This document shows, piece by piece, positions 49,086 through 60,304 of a stretch of 64,000 bases of DNA (positions within the stretch are counted from its first letter, which is position 1; the number at the start of each line of letters is the position of its first letter). The DNA is from Cristatella mucedo (taxonomy: Eukaryota; Bryozoa; Phylactolaemata; Cristatellidae): positions 8,230,001 through 8,294,000 of the forward strand of contig WPIO01000002.1 of the NCBI GenBank assembly GCA_009760855.2, in the 5' to 3' direction. The translations under genes were made by a program, and so were the position numbers. A model generated the notes under the pieces. That model searched no databases. It was not told the DNA's origin and saw nothing but the letters and a program-made list of their open reading frames with translations.

Positions 49086-50065
49086 TTGAGGAGGCCGTGC
49101 ATTGCATTGCGGCTATTAAAGAGTGATATTGTGCTTGCTAAAAAATCCGCGATCATTTATAAGGCTGACCACCAAATCGTGTTCCGTGATCGAGCAGCTT
49201 CAAGTGTACAGTCGTGGACCGAGCCGCTGAGGCTGCAATCACCTTCTTCCCTAAACCTTCAGATTGCAGCCGAAAATAAAGAACTACGTGTAAAAATTCT
49301 TTGATGTGAGTACACTGACGGTAGCAACAAACTAAAAGTCAACCAAATATTATTCGACAGCCGCTGCATCACTTACCAGCTCATAGCTGAAGTTATTAAG
49401 GCGAATTCTTGCAATAATGCAGGCTACGAAATTCACTGTTTTAGCATGACGATGCCACAAACGTCAAGCTGAAAATTATTTAAAAAAAACTTCTTGACGT
49501 AGTTGCGAGTAAAGGCTCATATGCGAAAAAATATTAGGCTTGATGAGATTTATGCTAATGCAATGGAAACTGCAGTAATTAGCCAGGTTTAAATCCTGAT
49601 TTTCGGCTACTTAAGGATGTCAATGCGTGCACCGTCTGCAAGAAGGCATGCCAAATTCTCTATGACCGCGCAGTCGCAGCTGCACCGCACGCACCTGTAA
49701 GTTCCATCTGCATCCGATTAGTATATATTCGACCGTCAATTGAGCAGGGCGATTTGTAGAGATACAAATCAATTGCTGGTAAGAATGGATGAAGGCAAAT
49801 CAAATGCATTGCCCGAAATGGCATGCCAGTCACAGGGAAAACTAAGCCAATCTAGGAGCATCGCTTGAATACATCACTTTCTCTCGTCGAACTTTTTCAG
49901 CGAGCGAAGAGCACAAATAACTTATTTATAATTACATTATTTCGAGCCTTTAGAAAAAATAACGCTCTTCCATTCGTCCGAAAACCAGCCAACATGGTTG
50001 CACGACGTGTCAATGTAGCAGACCTACAAGGAGTATTTAGCTGCGATGCACCCACTTTCCCGTAG
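49086..50065 (+). pseudogene. Decayed coding-like stretch, identity unknown
   Basis: One frame from 49086 runs about 385 nt with a single TGA at 49302. Further on, an open piece (about 49591-49757) contains CTVCKKAC. After that, a frame at 49865-50065 reads LPFVRKPANMVARRVNVADL and ends FSCDAPTFP. These look like parts of an old mobile element or dead gene rather than random frames. I cannot name the family, and the parts may be unrelated. Confidence 0.25.
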
Positions 50066-51897
50066 CCCTCGCTCGTGCCGCCCAGCTGCGTCAAGGCACC
50101 GTCACCTGGCTTGCGGAAAGAATGCCGGAAAGGCTCGTCGGCAAGATGTGAGTTTATCCGGAGCTCCGTATGGAGCGGCGACCCTCTCTTCGAGCGGGGA
50201 GGTTATTCCCTGACAATATATTGACGAATCGGGCAACCAGTGCAGCTGCAAGGCACACATGGTGACGGTACGCACGGCACACATTGCGATGGCATTACAT
50301 GGAAACAGCCAGTCATGACTGTTCGGTGCATTACGAGCTTATAGCAATAAATAGTACCAATAAGGACTTCGCAAACTGAAAAATGAACCGACCACCAGCC
50401 CAAGCGTTAAGGACAAACCCAGTGTCACTCAGCAGCAGTGAAGCATCACCTAGATGCTGGCTCAGCCAGCATCTCCCGTCGACTCTCGGAATTTCGGTAC
50501 CGTTTCATAAAATAAGATCTCGTTCTAGCCAAACATGCTGCTCCGTCACGACTGCCTTTTTTTAAATAATTAACATCACCATTCCTTGTGCCTAGCACGC
50601 CTTTCACGTCGAATTTACTCCATTCACTCGTGACTTTTCTACGTAGAGTTTTGTAGCTGTCTCTGTTCGTAGGTCTTCCTGCCAGTGCACCGAGACGCAG
50701 ATAATGGAATGCTCAGCAGCCAGGCTTTCTTGTAGCGAAGTTTTAAAGTACCAATTCACACTGCCACTTCTCTCCGATCAACACCGGTTGCCCACCAAGC
50801 AGCACGACGATTTAGGGATGTGCCACTCACTTTAAGGTCTCTGCATTCCCTCGCTCCCACGCATCCGAGACGTTCCGTTGTACCGCCGTTCTACTGGCTC
50901 TGGCCGCAGGCTGCGCTTGTGTGCATGAAACCATAAAACTGTGAACTCACGGTGAACTGACGTCGAGACACACCCACACCAATTTGACGATATTTAAAAG
51001 AAAAGCCTTTCCATTGCGCACAACAATTTTTCCTTATTACTACGAGCTTCTGTGAGCTGCAATTAATCATATCGATATCGACACATATCCCTAGAGCTCA
51101 GTCAGTTCTTCTCGGCCGAGGCCAGGTTTCATCAACTAGAAAGAATTTTATTTTTCTGCCATTTATTACACAAATGCATTGTAGTTATGTTTGCTAATAA
51201 GCACCTCTGCCACGTGGTCGCAGGCCTCTACTGCTGCAAGTGCTTACTGCCTGCGGGCTCGCTTCGCTGAGTGGCAGCAGAAGTAGTCATAGTATGGTTA
51301 TGGAAGATAACGCTGCGCTATTCTGCCGTGCGATGGAGGGCAGGCCATCTTGAACCGTGCCGGACAGGCGGGTCGACTATCTTGCTGTAATTAGAAGAGA
51401 TGTACCTCTTCGTGCGCCATGGGCACAGTACTCTCTCCGCTATCACAGATAGCTCGTCGTCTGCAAAAAGCTAGCAGGCATTCAGCGGTTTCATATGGCA
51501 TTTCGCTTCTGCCGCTCAGGCTCAGGCCGATTTCAAACCTGGCGGCGGATCGCCTATCGATTCGGCGGCTACCGAGCGAATTGGTGAGTGAGGCGTGCTT
51601 TTTTCCGACCGCTGCAATGACATTCAACGGTAAGCCCTCAATTGCCTGCGACGTCGTCGCTCACGGCGAGCCTGGACGTGCGGGTAGCGAGGTCGTAACC
51701 AAACCGTCGCCAGAAACGCCGCACCCGCGGCGGCCATCTCGTAGCGCAGCATTCGGGACACCGTTCACCTGGCTTCTCTCGCCATTAGCCCGCGGAGGGC
51801 TGCGCCCGCAGAGCTTATCGAGCCGACGCCGAGCGTCAGATCGAGCGCGTGCACGGCCGCTGCGCGCGCGCGTAGATAATGCTCGGCCTCCTCGGCC
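50066..51897. other. GC-rich upstream region of gene B
   Basis: Base composition rises from about 51.4 kb, with many CpG. The open frame 51419-51955 runs straight through the probable promoter and has an arginine/proline/serine composition typical of GC-rich non-coding DNA, so it is not called. No other exon is supported. Confidence 0.35.
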
Positions 51898-51972
51898 AAA
51901 ATATAAGGTGGAAGCTCGGCCCAGTTGTGGCTGTTCCTCAGTATCTAACGATTAAGCAGCACTCGCCAGCAG
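51898..51972 (+). promoter_or_regulatory. Probable promoter and first non-coding exon of gene B
   Basis: AAAATATAAGG (TATA-like, 51902-51907), then CCTCAGTATC (initiator-like, A at 51940), then the perfect donor CAGCAG|GTGAGT with exon end 51972. The matching acceptor is GTAGACAG at 52214, 8 nt before the ATG. The order TATA, TCAGT, ~30-nt exon, donor is the same as in gene A, but the sequences themselves are not alike. Confidence 0.5.
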
Positions 51973-52081
51973 GTGAGTGCACAGCTCTGCACCGAGTCTG
52001 AGTCTGGGCCCCGAGGACGCACTTCTATCATTTCGCCTTTTAGCTTTAGCTTTACAATCGACCTCGGCGTTGGGCTCGGCT

Positions 52082-52156
52082 GTCGCGGCCACATCTGGCC
52101 GCGACTGGCTCGCTTCCTTCGCTGGCTTCCTGCCTAGCAGAGGCAGGAAGCCAGCG
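52082..52156. other. Two perfect GC-rich hairpins in gene B 5'-UTR intron
   Basis: GTCGCGGCC/GGCCGCGAC around ACATCT (52082-52105), and a 16-bp stem CGCTGGCTTCCTGCCT with its exact complement around AGCAG (52120-52156). Both lie in the presumed intron 51973-52214, within 140 bp of the start codon. Confidence 0.85.
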
Positions 52157-52214
52157 GCCGGAGGCCACTTACGGAACTCGTCGCCGGCGTCGTCGTCGTC
52201 GTTGTAGTAGACAG

Positions 52215-53150
52215 AGTGCAGCATGCGTTCCGTCGTGCTAGTCGTTGTTATCGCCGCCATCTGCGGCTCGTCCTCCGGTCTGCTGTTCGACTTGAGCAAC
52301 CGCTGCACCAGCGGACTGCTGACGTGCGCACTCAGCTCGGCAGCGAGCATGCTGGGCAGTACCATCACCAACATGGGCTCGCAGCTGGCCGAAGCCGGCA
52401 AGGCAGTCATCGAGAGCGCCATCGAGACAGGCAAGAACATTCTGACGCAGACCACCACAGGTAAACTGCCCCACAGCCGCCGCACTACAGCAGCCATGAC
52501 AGAGGAGAGCCATCCGTTGAGGATCCCGGAGCGCGTCCATCTCAGCTCTGCGGCAGCGACTAGGCGGTCCCTTCCCCGCACTCACCCACCGTCCTGGGTG
52601 TCCGTCAGCGGGAACGTTTGATGTGGCCGTGTGCGCCGATGCGCCTCGCGAGTGCCTCAGCGAGAGCTAGCTTGCGAAATGCTAGAGAAGACGCGACCGC
52701 AAAGCACACGAGAGCAGCGCCGTCCTCTGGGAGAGCGCAACTACCCGCCAAAAAAAGGGAAAGACCTCGGCACAAACGCGATGCAGAAGCGTGCGAGCGA
52801 ACGCGATGCAGCGGCCTCTGTGCACTGACGTCCTTGGGCCGGAAGCGCAGCACTCGCCACAGGGCTTCTGCCCTTGTCGACGCGAGACAAAACGCGTGTG
52901 AAACCTCGAGCCCGGGAAACGTGGCTAGCGTAATGCTTAGGAGCAGCACCAAAATGCGTGCAAGTATGCCGGAAGTAGCAGCGGAAGAGGGCCGCAGCAG
53001 TGACGAGCGCCCGCCCGCCCGCCCGCCCCTTGGTGCACTTTGGCGCAGCAGGTCCGCTTGCGTAGCATTGGAAAGTCTGCTCGACGAAGGGTCGCGGGTG
53101 ATATCCTGTATGAGCACTTGGCATACGAAAAACTCGTTCTAGGTTCGGAC

Positions 53151-53244
<94 letters not shown>

Positions 53245-56200
53245 ATCTCTCTACAGCATCAGAGGCTCAATCTCTCGATTGCCACTCCAACCGCATGTAA
53301 AGCCCTGCCGAAGCCTGCTGCTCCGAGGTTCTTCTACGTGACCTACGCGCCCTCGAAAATTCTAGAATTCGTAGAAATTAAGAAAGCCTAGCTCGCAAAC
53401 GTCCGTCTTTGTGCAAAAGGTTCCATTTAGAGAGCAGTAGTTGCTCACCTCAACATCACGGGTTCTCCTGCAGCAGTCGCAAGAATTGAGATGCGAGATG
53501 CACAGAGCTGGCTGCAATTCCCGACCAGCATGAATAAGGTTGAATTGGCAAGCCTCGAGCATCTTGATGGACGCTTGCACAGATTAAGTTCTTTCTTTTG
53601 CTTGTCAATTCTGAACACCTGGCGGAATGCACGGGTCGGTTGCTCTTGCAGCTTCTTGGTTCCTCGAGAAGTTAAACAGGCCGTGCACTCCCCTTTTGCT
53701 CCATAGTAGCAGTAGCAAAGTTTTTGCTCAAGTCGCTAAATAATTTCGCAGTTATACGGACCCTCGTCTATAGTTTTGCTTTACCAAATGTTGACTAGTT
53801 CCGGCGGCGGCTCAAAGCCTGCAGTATTAACAAACCTGAGATCCGTATGTTGCCATGCAGAAGAACCAAAGAGTTTCAAAGTTTTATGATCCTGACCATG
53901 CAAGCGACGCATTTTTGAAAGAATTGCCATTTCAAACTTATTTATTGCTTAGTGAATTAGAAAAACACATTCGGTACGCCAAACTATAATAACCGAAAGA
54001 CGTTACCTAATTATATTCGGCCGATCTAATAGGATGGAAGTCGTTCGGTATATTATTGTCACGCTATTCTAGGTCTCTGAGCATATTGCGCGAAACTAAT
54101 GGTTTAGTAATAAAAAACTGTTAATATAAAATGCGAGATTAAGATTTATGGGAGCACACTGAAAGATATCAGTTGCTTCACTCAACAAGTTTGCATAATA
54201 AAAATTTGCATGCTCGCAGATGGAAAATGAATGAATTAGGCTAGATCAACAGCAGTGGAAATACCACGCAACAAAGTATCCTACTGTGCCACGTATCAAA
54301 TAAACTAGTCAGTGTGTAAGGTTTTCATAATCTGTGGTTTCTAGTGTGTTAACTTGTATTCGTCTGAATCAAATGTTATTCAGTGCACCTTTGCAAAGGG
54401 GGCGGGGTGCATTGACATTTTTTGCAAGCTGTAATTAATCTATTAATAACAAAGTTAACAATGTTAATAATCTGATAGGTTTATTCGCGAAATAATATAT
54501 ATGCCCTCATCATGGGAAACCTTTTGAAGCTAAAATTACGTACCTATCCTGATTGAAGACATATATTCTTCGGAATCAGGAGGTACCAAAAATAATTTTT
54601 TTTCTAATATGACAATTTCTTTTAAACTGCATTATAAGTTCATGGCTTCATGAAGACGGTAAATCTTTCATTAAGTATTGAGTTATCACCGAAAATCCTG
54701 ACCAATAGAATGAAAACAGAAAGCTTCAGTGTGCTATTATAATTCATTTTCTCTAATTAAAACTGTCCAAACTTTCGACAATTGTTATTCATCATTGCAA
54801 TTACATTAGCTGCATATAGAATAGTGGAGCGAATCAAACAAAATAATAGATGCATTTCTGTTTATTTCATTGCAAGTGTGGATAGATATTAATTTGACAT
54901 AAATCTAAGCATTTTCTGCCTGATCCTTGCTGAACTACTCACAATTTCCTTTTATTCACATTGTGATTCAAATTCCACAGTGTTCCATGCGTTTGTGTCG
55001 TTCTTCGCCTGAAACGCGAACGGCTGGCCATACAGACTCTACTGCCTTGTATAGCTCATACTGCCCTAACGTTTCAGGTATTCTCGCAACTGTGGGCCAG
55101 TCTTTGGACAAGATTGGTAAGCGAGAACTGGTTTACTCGCGATCCCTAAGCGACTTGCTGCACCAAGCACAGCAATTCCTGTCAGCCAGTGGACAGTCAT
55201 TGAAGGTAGGCAGGCAGATTTCGTCATAAAGAAGGAAATTCGAAAGGCAATGCTAACAACATAATCTAAGCTTGATATTTGACGTCATTTGATAATTCTT
55301 TCGCTAAAGCAGTTGACAATTTGAATTTATTTAAATGCTATTGCAAGCTCACCATGACACATAATATCATGGGTCGTGGTAATTAGCACATGGAGCTAGC
55401 AAACTGTATTCGCTAACCCGTGGCTCACATTTTAGGATAAATTTGTCGGAGCCGTGTCCAAACTTGCCGACATAGCTGGAAATCTTATTGACATAAAAGG
55501 AGACATGACGACTGAGGTCAACTCGGCTGTCGGTGAGGCGTAAATGGGGTTAGACTTTTGATTCAAAACTGCACTGTCCATGAACGATATAGACTAACTG
55601 GAGATATCCTTTGAAGTTTTTCCATCTCACGCCAGATCGGTCGTTCACTATTGTCGTTGCACGTTTTATTACAATTATGGAACGCCAAAATATAGAAGAA
55701 ATGAGTAGCCCAAAGCCACTTTTAGGAAAACGCGTGTCACAATTCTAGCTGACACAGTGAATTGAAGCAACTGTCACCGCTATAGATGGTCGACTTTGTG
55801 TGGAGATCGCTATCTTATCTCTGCTCTTTTGCAATTCGATGACTCAAATGTGTCTTTCAATACTGCTTGCAGGTCAATTCAAGGGCGATGCCGAAGCAGT
55901 GTTGAACAGCATTCGCTTCACGCTGCAGCAGATTGGAGAAAAGGCGGCGCTCAAGTTCAGTGAGGTATTTACTTTCAAGCTTAGCAACCAATGCCCTGGT
56001 TCAGGACAGTCGATCCGACAATCGTTGCAATCTCTCGAATAATATGACTGCACCGTAGTTGCAGTCATATTTTTTCCGCACCATACGCATTACTTTGTAG
56101 CTTTTCAACCAGTCTGGCTCCAAGAGGGGCATTTCGGACGCTGTGGCGATCGCTTCTTCGGCACTGCAGGGTGCGCTCAAGAGTGTAGCTGACGCAATGT

Positions 56201-57212
56201 CACCACACGTGAACACATTGATCAAGGTGTGTGCCCGCCATATTCAGCCTTCATGAAAATATGTTCAATTGATTTATTTTGCAGCCTTCTAGATAAAAAT
56301 GTTCTGCCGGAGTACTAGGGATCATCTTTTCACCCCTCTTGCTCGCTCATGGCTGCCGGTCACCCACCCTGTGCAAACGAAGGCACGTGCAAGTGTATGC
56401 TCTGCTTTGAATATGTCTAATATTATGTTGATCTCACATTCATGTTGTCCCTTCGTTTCTCCTATGCAATATCGCTTTGTATACAGTCTTCGATTAGAAA
56501 GATTCTCAATTTTATAGTGACATGGTTAGCTAAGTTTTCCCATAGCCCTATAAGTTGCTGTTTCATTTCTAGTGAGGCAGAGTCGGTCGACCGTTACCTG
56601 ATTTATGATTGGCACTCTAATTTATTTTTCTTAGCAAGTTACTGACCTTGGCTCAGCGATCACGGGACAAGCTGGCGATCTTCTTAGCAAAGTCAAGCAG
56701 TCTGCTGAGCAACTCAAGGGAAAGCTGCAGTCGCACGTGCAGACGCTAGCCGACCACGGCCAAACCATCGTTCAGCATGGCAAGGACGCGCTGGGAGCGA
56801 CCAAGGACGCACTTGCTCAGATCATAGGTAAATTAGGAGCGTTTCACTAGGATTTATCAGTTTTCGGTGGCATTGCCGAGGCACAGAGGCAGCTTGCGAG
56901 CATTTTCCTTGCTTACGCTGTAGGTCAAACTCTAGGTAATGCCAAAGGAACTCTCAAGGATGTTATCAGCATAGGCAAAGATGCCATTAGTGTAGTAGCG
57001 GAGCACGTCGGCAAGCAAGGTTTCTAATACTGCTTGTTAGCCATGAATAAGATGGAAGCCGACGGAGGAACATGGTGACAGAGCAGATCTTTGCGAGATG
57101 CAAAGCAATCCTGTGGGATATTGCAAAGTGACTACTGCAGTTTTGTGTCATTAAAGAAATTAAAAGTCTCTATTTAAAGTGGCCACTTGAAGTTATTTAA
57201 GTGAGAAATAAA
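52215..57212 (+). CDS. Gene B: paralog of gene A, secreted helical protein, 321 aa
   Basis: Coding exons: 52223-52460, 55078-55205, 55436-55532, 55873-55964, 56113-56226, 56635-56827, 56924-57027 (stop TAA). Lengths are 238,128,97,92,114,193,104, against 229,128,103,83,117,193,104 in gene A, with identical phases 1,0,1,0,0,1. All introns are GT-AG. Signal peptide about residues 1-19. The mature chain has one cysteine pair (28, 35), no tryptophan and repeated A/K/Q/L helices. Shared with gene A: IGKREL (92-97), GQFKG (155-159), KRGISD (189-194), QV at exon 6 start and GKDAI near the end. Poly(A) candidates are ATTAAA (57150) and AATAAA (57207). Intron 1 is 2.6 kb with a long CT repeat. No function is recognised. 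The tandem position and exon match make common origin by gene duplication secure, but sequence divergence is considerable. Confidence 0.85.
53153..53252 (+). repeat. (CT)43 microsatellite
   Basis: 86 nt of uninterrupted CT (53153-53238), then a CTAT-interrupted end, within gene B intron 1. Confidence 0.97.
53260..55077 (+). other. Remainder of gene B intron 1
   Basis: GC-rich to about 53.7 kb, then AT-rich. No repeat family or exon recognised. Confidence 0.35.
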
Positions 57213-57309
57213 TTTCGGCCCATTAAGCCAGTGCGTCTAGAAACATCGACAGTTTCTGCAAGCGGATAATGAAATTTTCACGCAAGAAATACGTATTTAT
57301 ATGGTTCAT

Positions 57310-57665
57310 GCGTATTGCGCCCTAAACATCTCAATTTATATTTAGGCGCTTCACATATGCCACGGGGCTTGTTGCGTGACATTCTCTAAGTGGCAGGTAC
57401 GCGATACCACACAGATCCTCGAAGCAGACTCAAAGACGTTTATTCAAGCGGACGACGCCGCGGGCCAGTACGCAACGGCCTGACCGGCGTCCTCGACCTC
57501 ACACCCAGGGCCTTTGACGCCCGTTAGTTATAAACCACTGTCATAAACCGCAACAGCCCATAATTCAACGACGGTGTCGTAATTTTAAAATTTCCACAGG
57601 GCTCGAGCCAATGACCTCAGCTGGACCTTGGTTGGAGCGAGCACCTTGACCGCTGGGCCAAACCC
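57310..57665 (-). mobile_element. SINE-A (minus) split by an LTR insertion
   Basis: The tail part (GCGCCCTAAACATCTCAATT, GGCGCTTCACATATGCCAC) ends at 57369. The head (CTCGAGCCAATGACCTCAGC, GGACCTTGG, CCGCTGGGCCAAACC) resumes at 57599. Removing 57370-57603 restores a normal SINE-A. Confidence 0.85.
57370..57598. mobile_element. Solo LTR, 229 bp, 5-bp target duplication
   Basis: Starts TGTTGCGTGAC and ends TTCCACA, so it has TGT...ACA termini. It is flanked on both sides by GGGCT (57365-57369 and 57599-57603). It contains a TTATAAA at about 57529 and is GC-rich in the middle. No internal coding region remains, as expected after LTR-LTR recombination. A 5-bp duplication fits Gypsy, Copia or BEL types; which one cannot be told from the LTR. 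The orientation is not determined. Confidence 0.8.
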
Positions 57666-58689
57666 TGCTTAACTTATTTTCATCAGCACATGAATTCAAG
57701 CTGTGGTTCAATAACCAGAGCTGGACTGTGCCGCCTTTTCTACTTGAAGTTGCAGCTGCTCCGTAAGGGAGACAGCATTATGCAAACATTATTGCCGTTT
57801 TTTAAAAGACTGCCTCTATCGCTCCTTGAACTAACGGATGCCTAATATCGACGATGCGGTGAATCAAGCATAGCAAATATGCTACGATTTGAAAACAGCA
57901 GAATTGTTTCAAAATAATCTTAGCAGTATTTTATTAGCATTCTGCAAATTGTGTCGCACTACCCCTGCCGACAAAGGACGCTATCAGTATGGGTTAAGAC
58001 TGTATGAGGAATTGCACGGTAATATAAACTACTTAAATATTTGAAGATTTTAAAATTGTATTTATTGAATGCTAATTTTAGGACAGCAACGCACATTACA
58101 GCCGGTGATAAAAATCCTATCACTTGAGAGCAATTTTTTTGAAAATTTTATATTTATAAGTGATACATATAAGCGAGCTGATATGATTGTCGGATGAAAG
58201 GCCACTTAAAAATACAGAGATTTTGCGCACATGTTACATGAGATGTGCTGATGCACCTCATGTTGCGAGACAGGTTTTTCAATATCAGAGCAACAATAGA
58301 TAAGCCCAAATCTAGTAAGTTTGTTCCACTGGCAGTCAATTCAAAAAGTATATGCATTATTATCAGCGGTGCATTGAGCAAAGTAGTGGATAAAGTTGGA
58401 CGTGTCATAACTCTAAATATATTGCACTTGGCATTTTGATTGCTTAACCCACTAGCATGCCAAAGGAGATCTGATGCAAAATATTCACTTTTTACTACGT
58501 CGAGCACTAATTCTGGATTAAAAAACCGATGCTGCTTTTATTCAGCCGAGTCAAGACCATTTCAGTTCATATTTTTTCCAAGCTTACATAATTAAAAGGC
58601 TTCACATTGTGTTAAATCCAAAATACCTTTTATGGACGTGAAAATGATAAAAAAGCCTTAAGATACCAAAGCAATCCATCTTTATGGAG
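57666..58689. other. Unassigned intergenic DNA
   Basis: No supported gene. The minus-strand open frame 58154-58507 has no recognisable domain. Confidence 0.35.
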
Positions 58690-58860
58690 GATTTTAACAT
58701 TATTATCAATAATAATAACAATAAAATTTATAAAACGCCCTCAGAGAACTCAGTCTCAATCTAGGTGCTTTGAATTTGCTGCAAAGGAACATTGACTATC
58801 ATACCTTTGCTGCCGTTATCTATTCGCTTTACATTTGCTGCAAAAGAACATTGTGAACAA
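58690..58860 (-). mobile_element. LINE family 1 3' tail (minus) with local duplication
   Basis: AATAATAACAATAAAATTTA, then the hairpin region CCTCAGAGAACTCAGTCTCA and TTTGCTGCAAAGGAACATTG. The block TTTGCTGCAAA-GAACATTG is repeated again at 58834-58853. Confidence 0.7.
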
Positions 58861-59284
58861 GTGAGTGGCCCCTCACCCCCCCACCCACCCCCCACTCATC
58901 CTTTGCCCCCCCCCCCACTCAACCCTCGCTTCACTCACCCCTCTCCTCCATTCCCATGTCCGTCAGTAAGAGAGCCGAGCTGCTTGCTCGCTGCTGCAGC
59001 AAACGCTAAAAGCACGCGCTGAGAGGCAGCCTGCTGCCTCTCAGTGCTGAACCAGCTGCTGCGCCAGCTCGATCTTCTGACGAGCGCGTCGCTGTCGACC
59101 AGTCGGTCTACTTTTGTCGTCTGTTGAGGAGAATTTTGCACGCGCCATTGCAGAGGATCGCGCGCTGCTGTGGGTGCGCTCCTCTGTATCTTTCCTTCGA
59201 AGGCGGTAAGCGGTGTTACGATAAGGATGGCGTGCTGCCTCCCCCCCCAGAAAGTGTGCGCGCTTATGGAGACTTTCGCCCCAC
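58861..59284. other. GC-rich insert between inverted LINE tails
   Basis: C-rich low-complexity sequence (58875-58920) is followed by GC-rich DNA with a perfect 11-bp stem, CTGAGAGGCAG/CTGCCTCTCAG, around CCTG (59019-59044). Its composition is unlike the AT-rich flanks. Together with the tail at 59285-59366 it could be a short element with a GC-rich 5' part, for example a LINE deletion derivative. Confidence 0.4.
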
Positions 59285-59368
59285 TACCAAATGTAAAGCG
59301 CCTAGAGAGAGATTAAGTTCTCTGAGGGCGCTTTATCAAGTGAATTATTTTAATTATTTTTATTAACA
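59285..59368 (+). mobile_element. LINE family 1, 3' tail (plus)
   Basis: Near-consensus: CAAATGTAAAGCGCCTAGAG, AGAGATTAAGTTCTCTGAGG, GCGCTTTATCAAGTGAATTA, then T/A-rich sequence. Confidence 0.85.
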
Positions 59369-60114
59369 TTCACTTTCAAAACTTAGCTGACGTCTTCAGT
59401 ACTGAATTTTGTGCATTGACTGCCTCGCTGTTTCTTGTATCTCCTGCTTGCGGCCCAATCGTGTGCATGTCCCTACTCACATAGAAGGTCCCTCACTCAA
59501 CCAAATTTTCTCATACAAGTGCACTTTGTCTTCACCGATTACTACCAAATCCTGCTTACCTGAAGACATGCAGATCTAATTCAGTCTACAATGTGTGCCC
59601 TCCTCCTTCTCCAAAATCACCTGTGAATCGTGAAACCTCAAGACCCTTGACATTGATACTGTCCGTGCGAGAATATCCGTCTCGCCCCTAATGCTCAGTC
59701 CCCTTCCGGCCTGTCATCATTGGTAGATAGCTACAACACGACACTAGCCAGCATGCTCAAAGAGTTCGCACCTATGACGAAGCTCTGTGTCCTCGCCTAG
59801 TCGGCCTATGGTATGCCACAGACATTAAACTAGCTAGGTCTACTAGGCCTAAGCTTGAAAAAGCATGCACAAGATCTGGGCTGACTGTTAATCGACAGGC
59901 ATACGAAGACTACTGTAGATTTTACCAATCGATTATAGCAAAGGGCAAGTCTGGCTTCTATAAAAACATTGTTGAATCACAGGTGTAAAATCCAAAAATG
60001 CTGATGCTGACGATTAACTGTCATCTTAACCGCTCCCAGGTTAGCTCCTTACCTGATGATCTCTGTGATGATCTAGCTGATCGCTTCTTTGTCCAGAAGA
60101 TAGACAAGACGTGC

Positions 60115-60304
60115 CAATGGTGAGCCACTATTGCACACTAGGTAAGGCAGATGCTTTTCACGGCATCGGTCCCAATGTCGTCGGTTTGAATCCTGTGATG
60201 GGCGATCCTTTATCGCCAATGCAAGTGGTAGTGATTGCCGTAAAGGCTCTTTTGTCGCTATAAAAAGACGCTGGAAAATCAGCTAATATTTATTTATTTA
60301 TTTA
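60115..60304 (+). mobile_element. SINE-B (plus), nested in LINE family 1
   Basis: Plus-strand copy: GTGAGCCACTATTGCACACT, TAGGTAAGGCAGATGC, B box GGTTTGAATCC, body GGGCGATCCTTTATCGCC, then AGTGGTAGTGATTGCCGT and a TATTTATTTATT 3' end. It interrupts the LINE between its linker and RT parts, and the LINE resumes at GATCAGGGAGTTTATCCCTG. Confidence 0.7.

Noticed and set aside
51419-51955. 178-codon open frame upstream of gene B
   Set aside because: It overlaps the TATA/initiator and donor of gene B, has Arg/Pro/Ser-rich composition expected from GC-rich DNA, and shows no domain.
51952-52581. 209-codon minus-strand frame opposite gene B exon 1
   Set aside because: Antisense of a real signal-peptide exon in GC-rich DNA; no domain, no splice context.
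52605-53142. Long frames of 170-174 codons on both strands in gene B intron 1
   Set aside because: They mirror each other, lie between a supported donor and acceptor, and have low-complexity Ala/Arg/Ser composition.
15749-53252. (AG)41 and (CT)43 as a meaningful complementary pair
   Set aside because: They are complementary in sequence, but dinucleotide repeats of this kind are common, and 37 kb separation gives no reason to link them.
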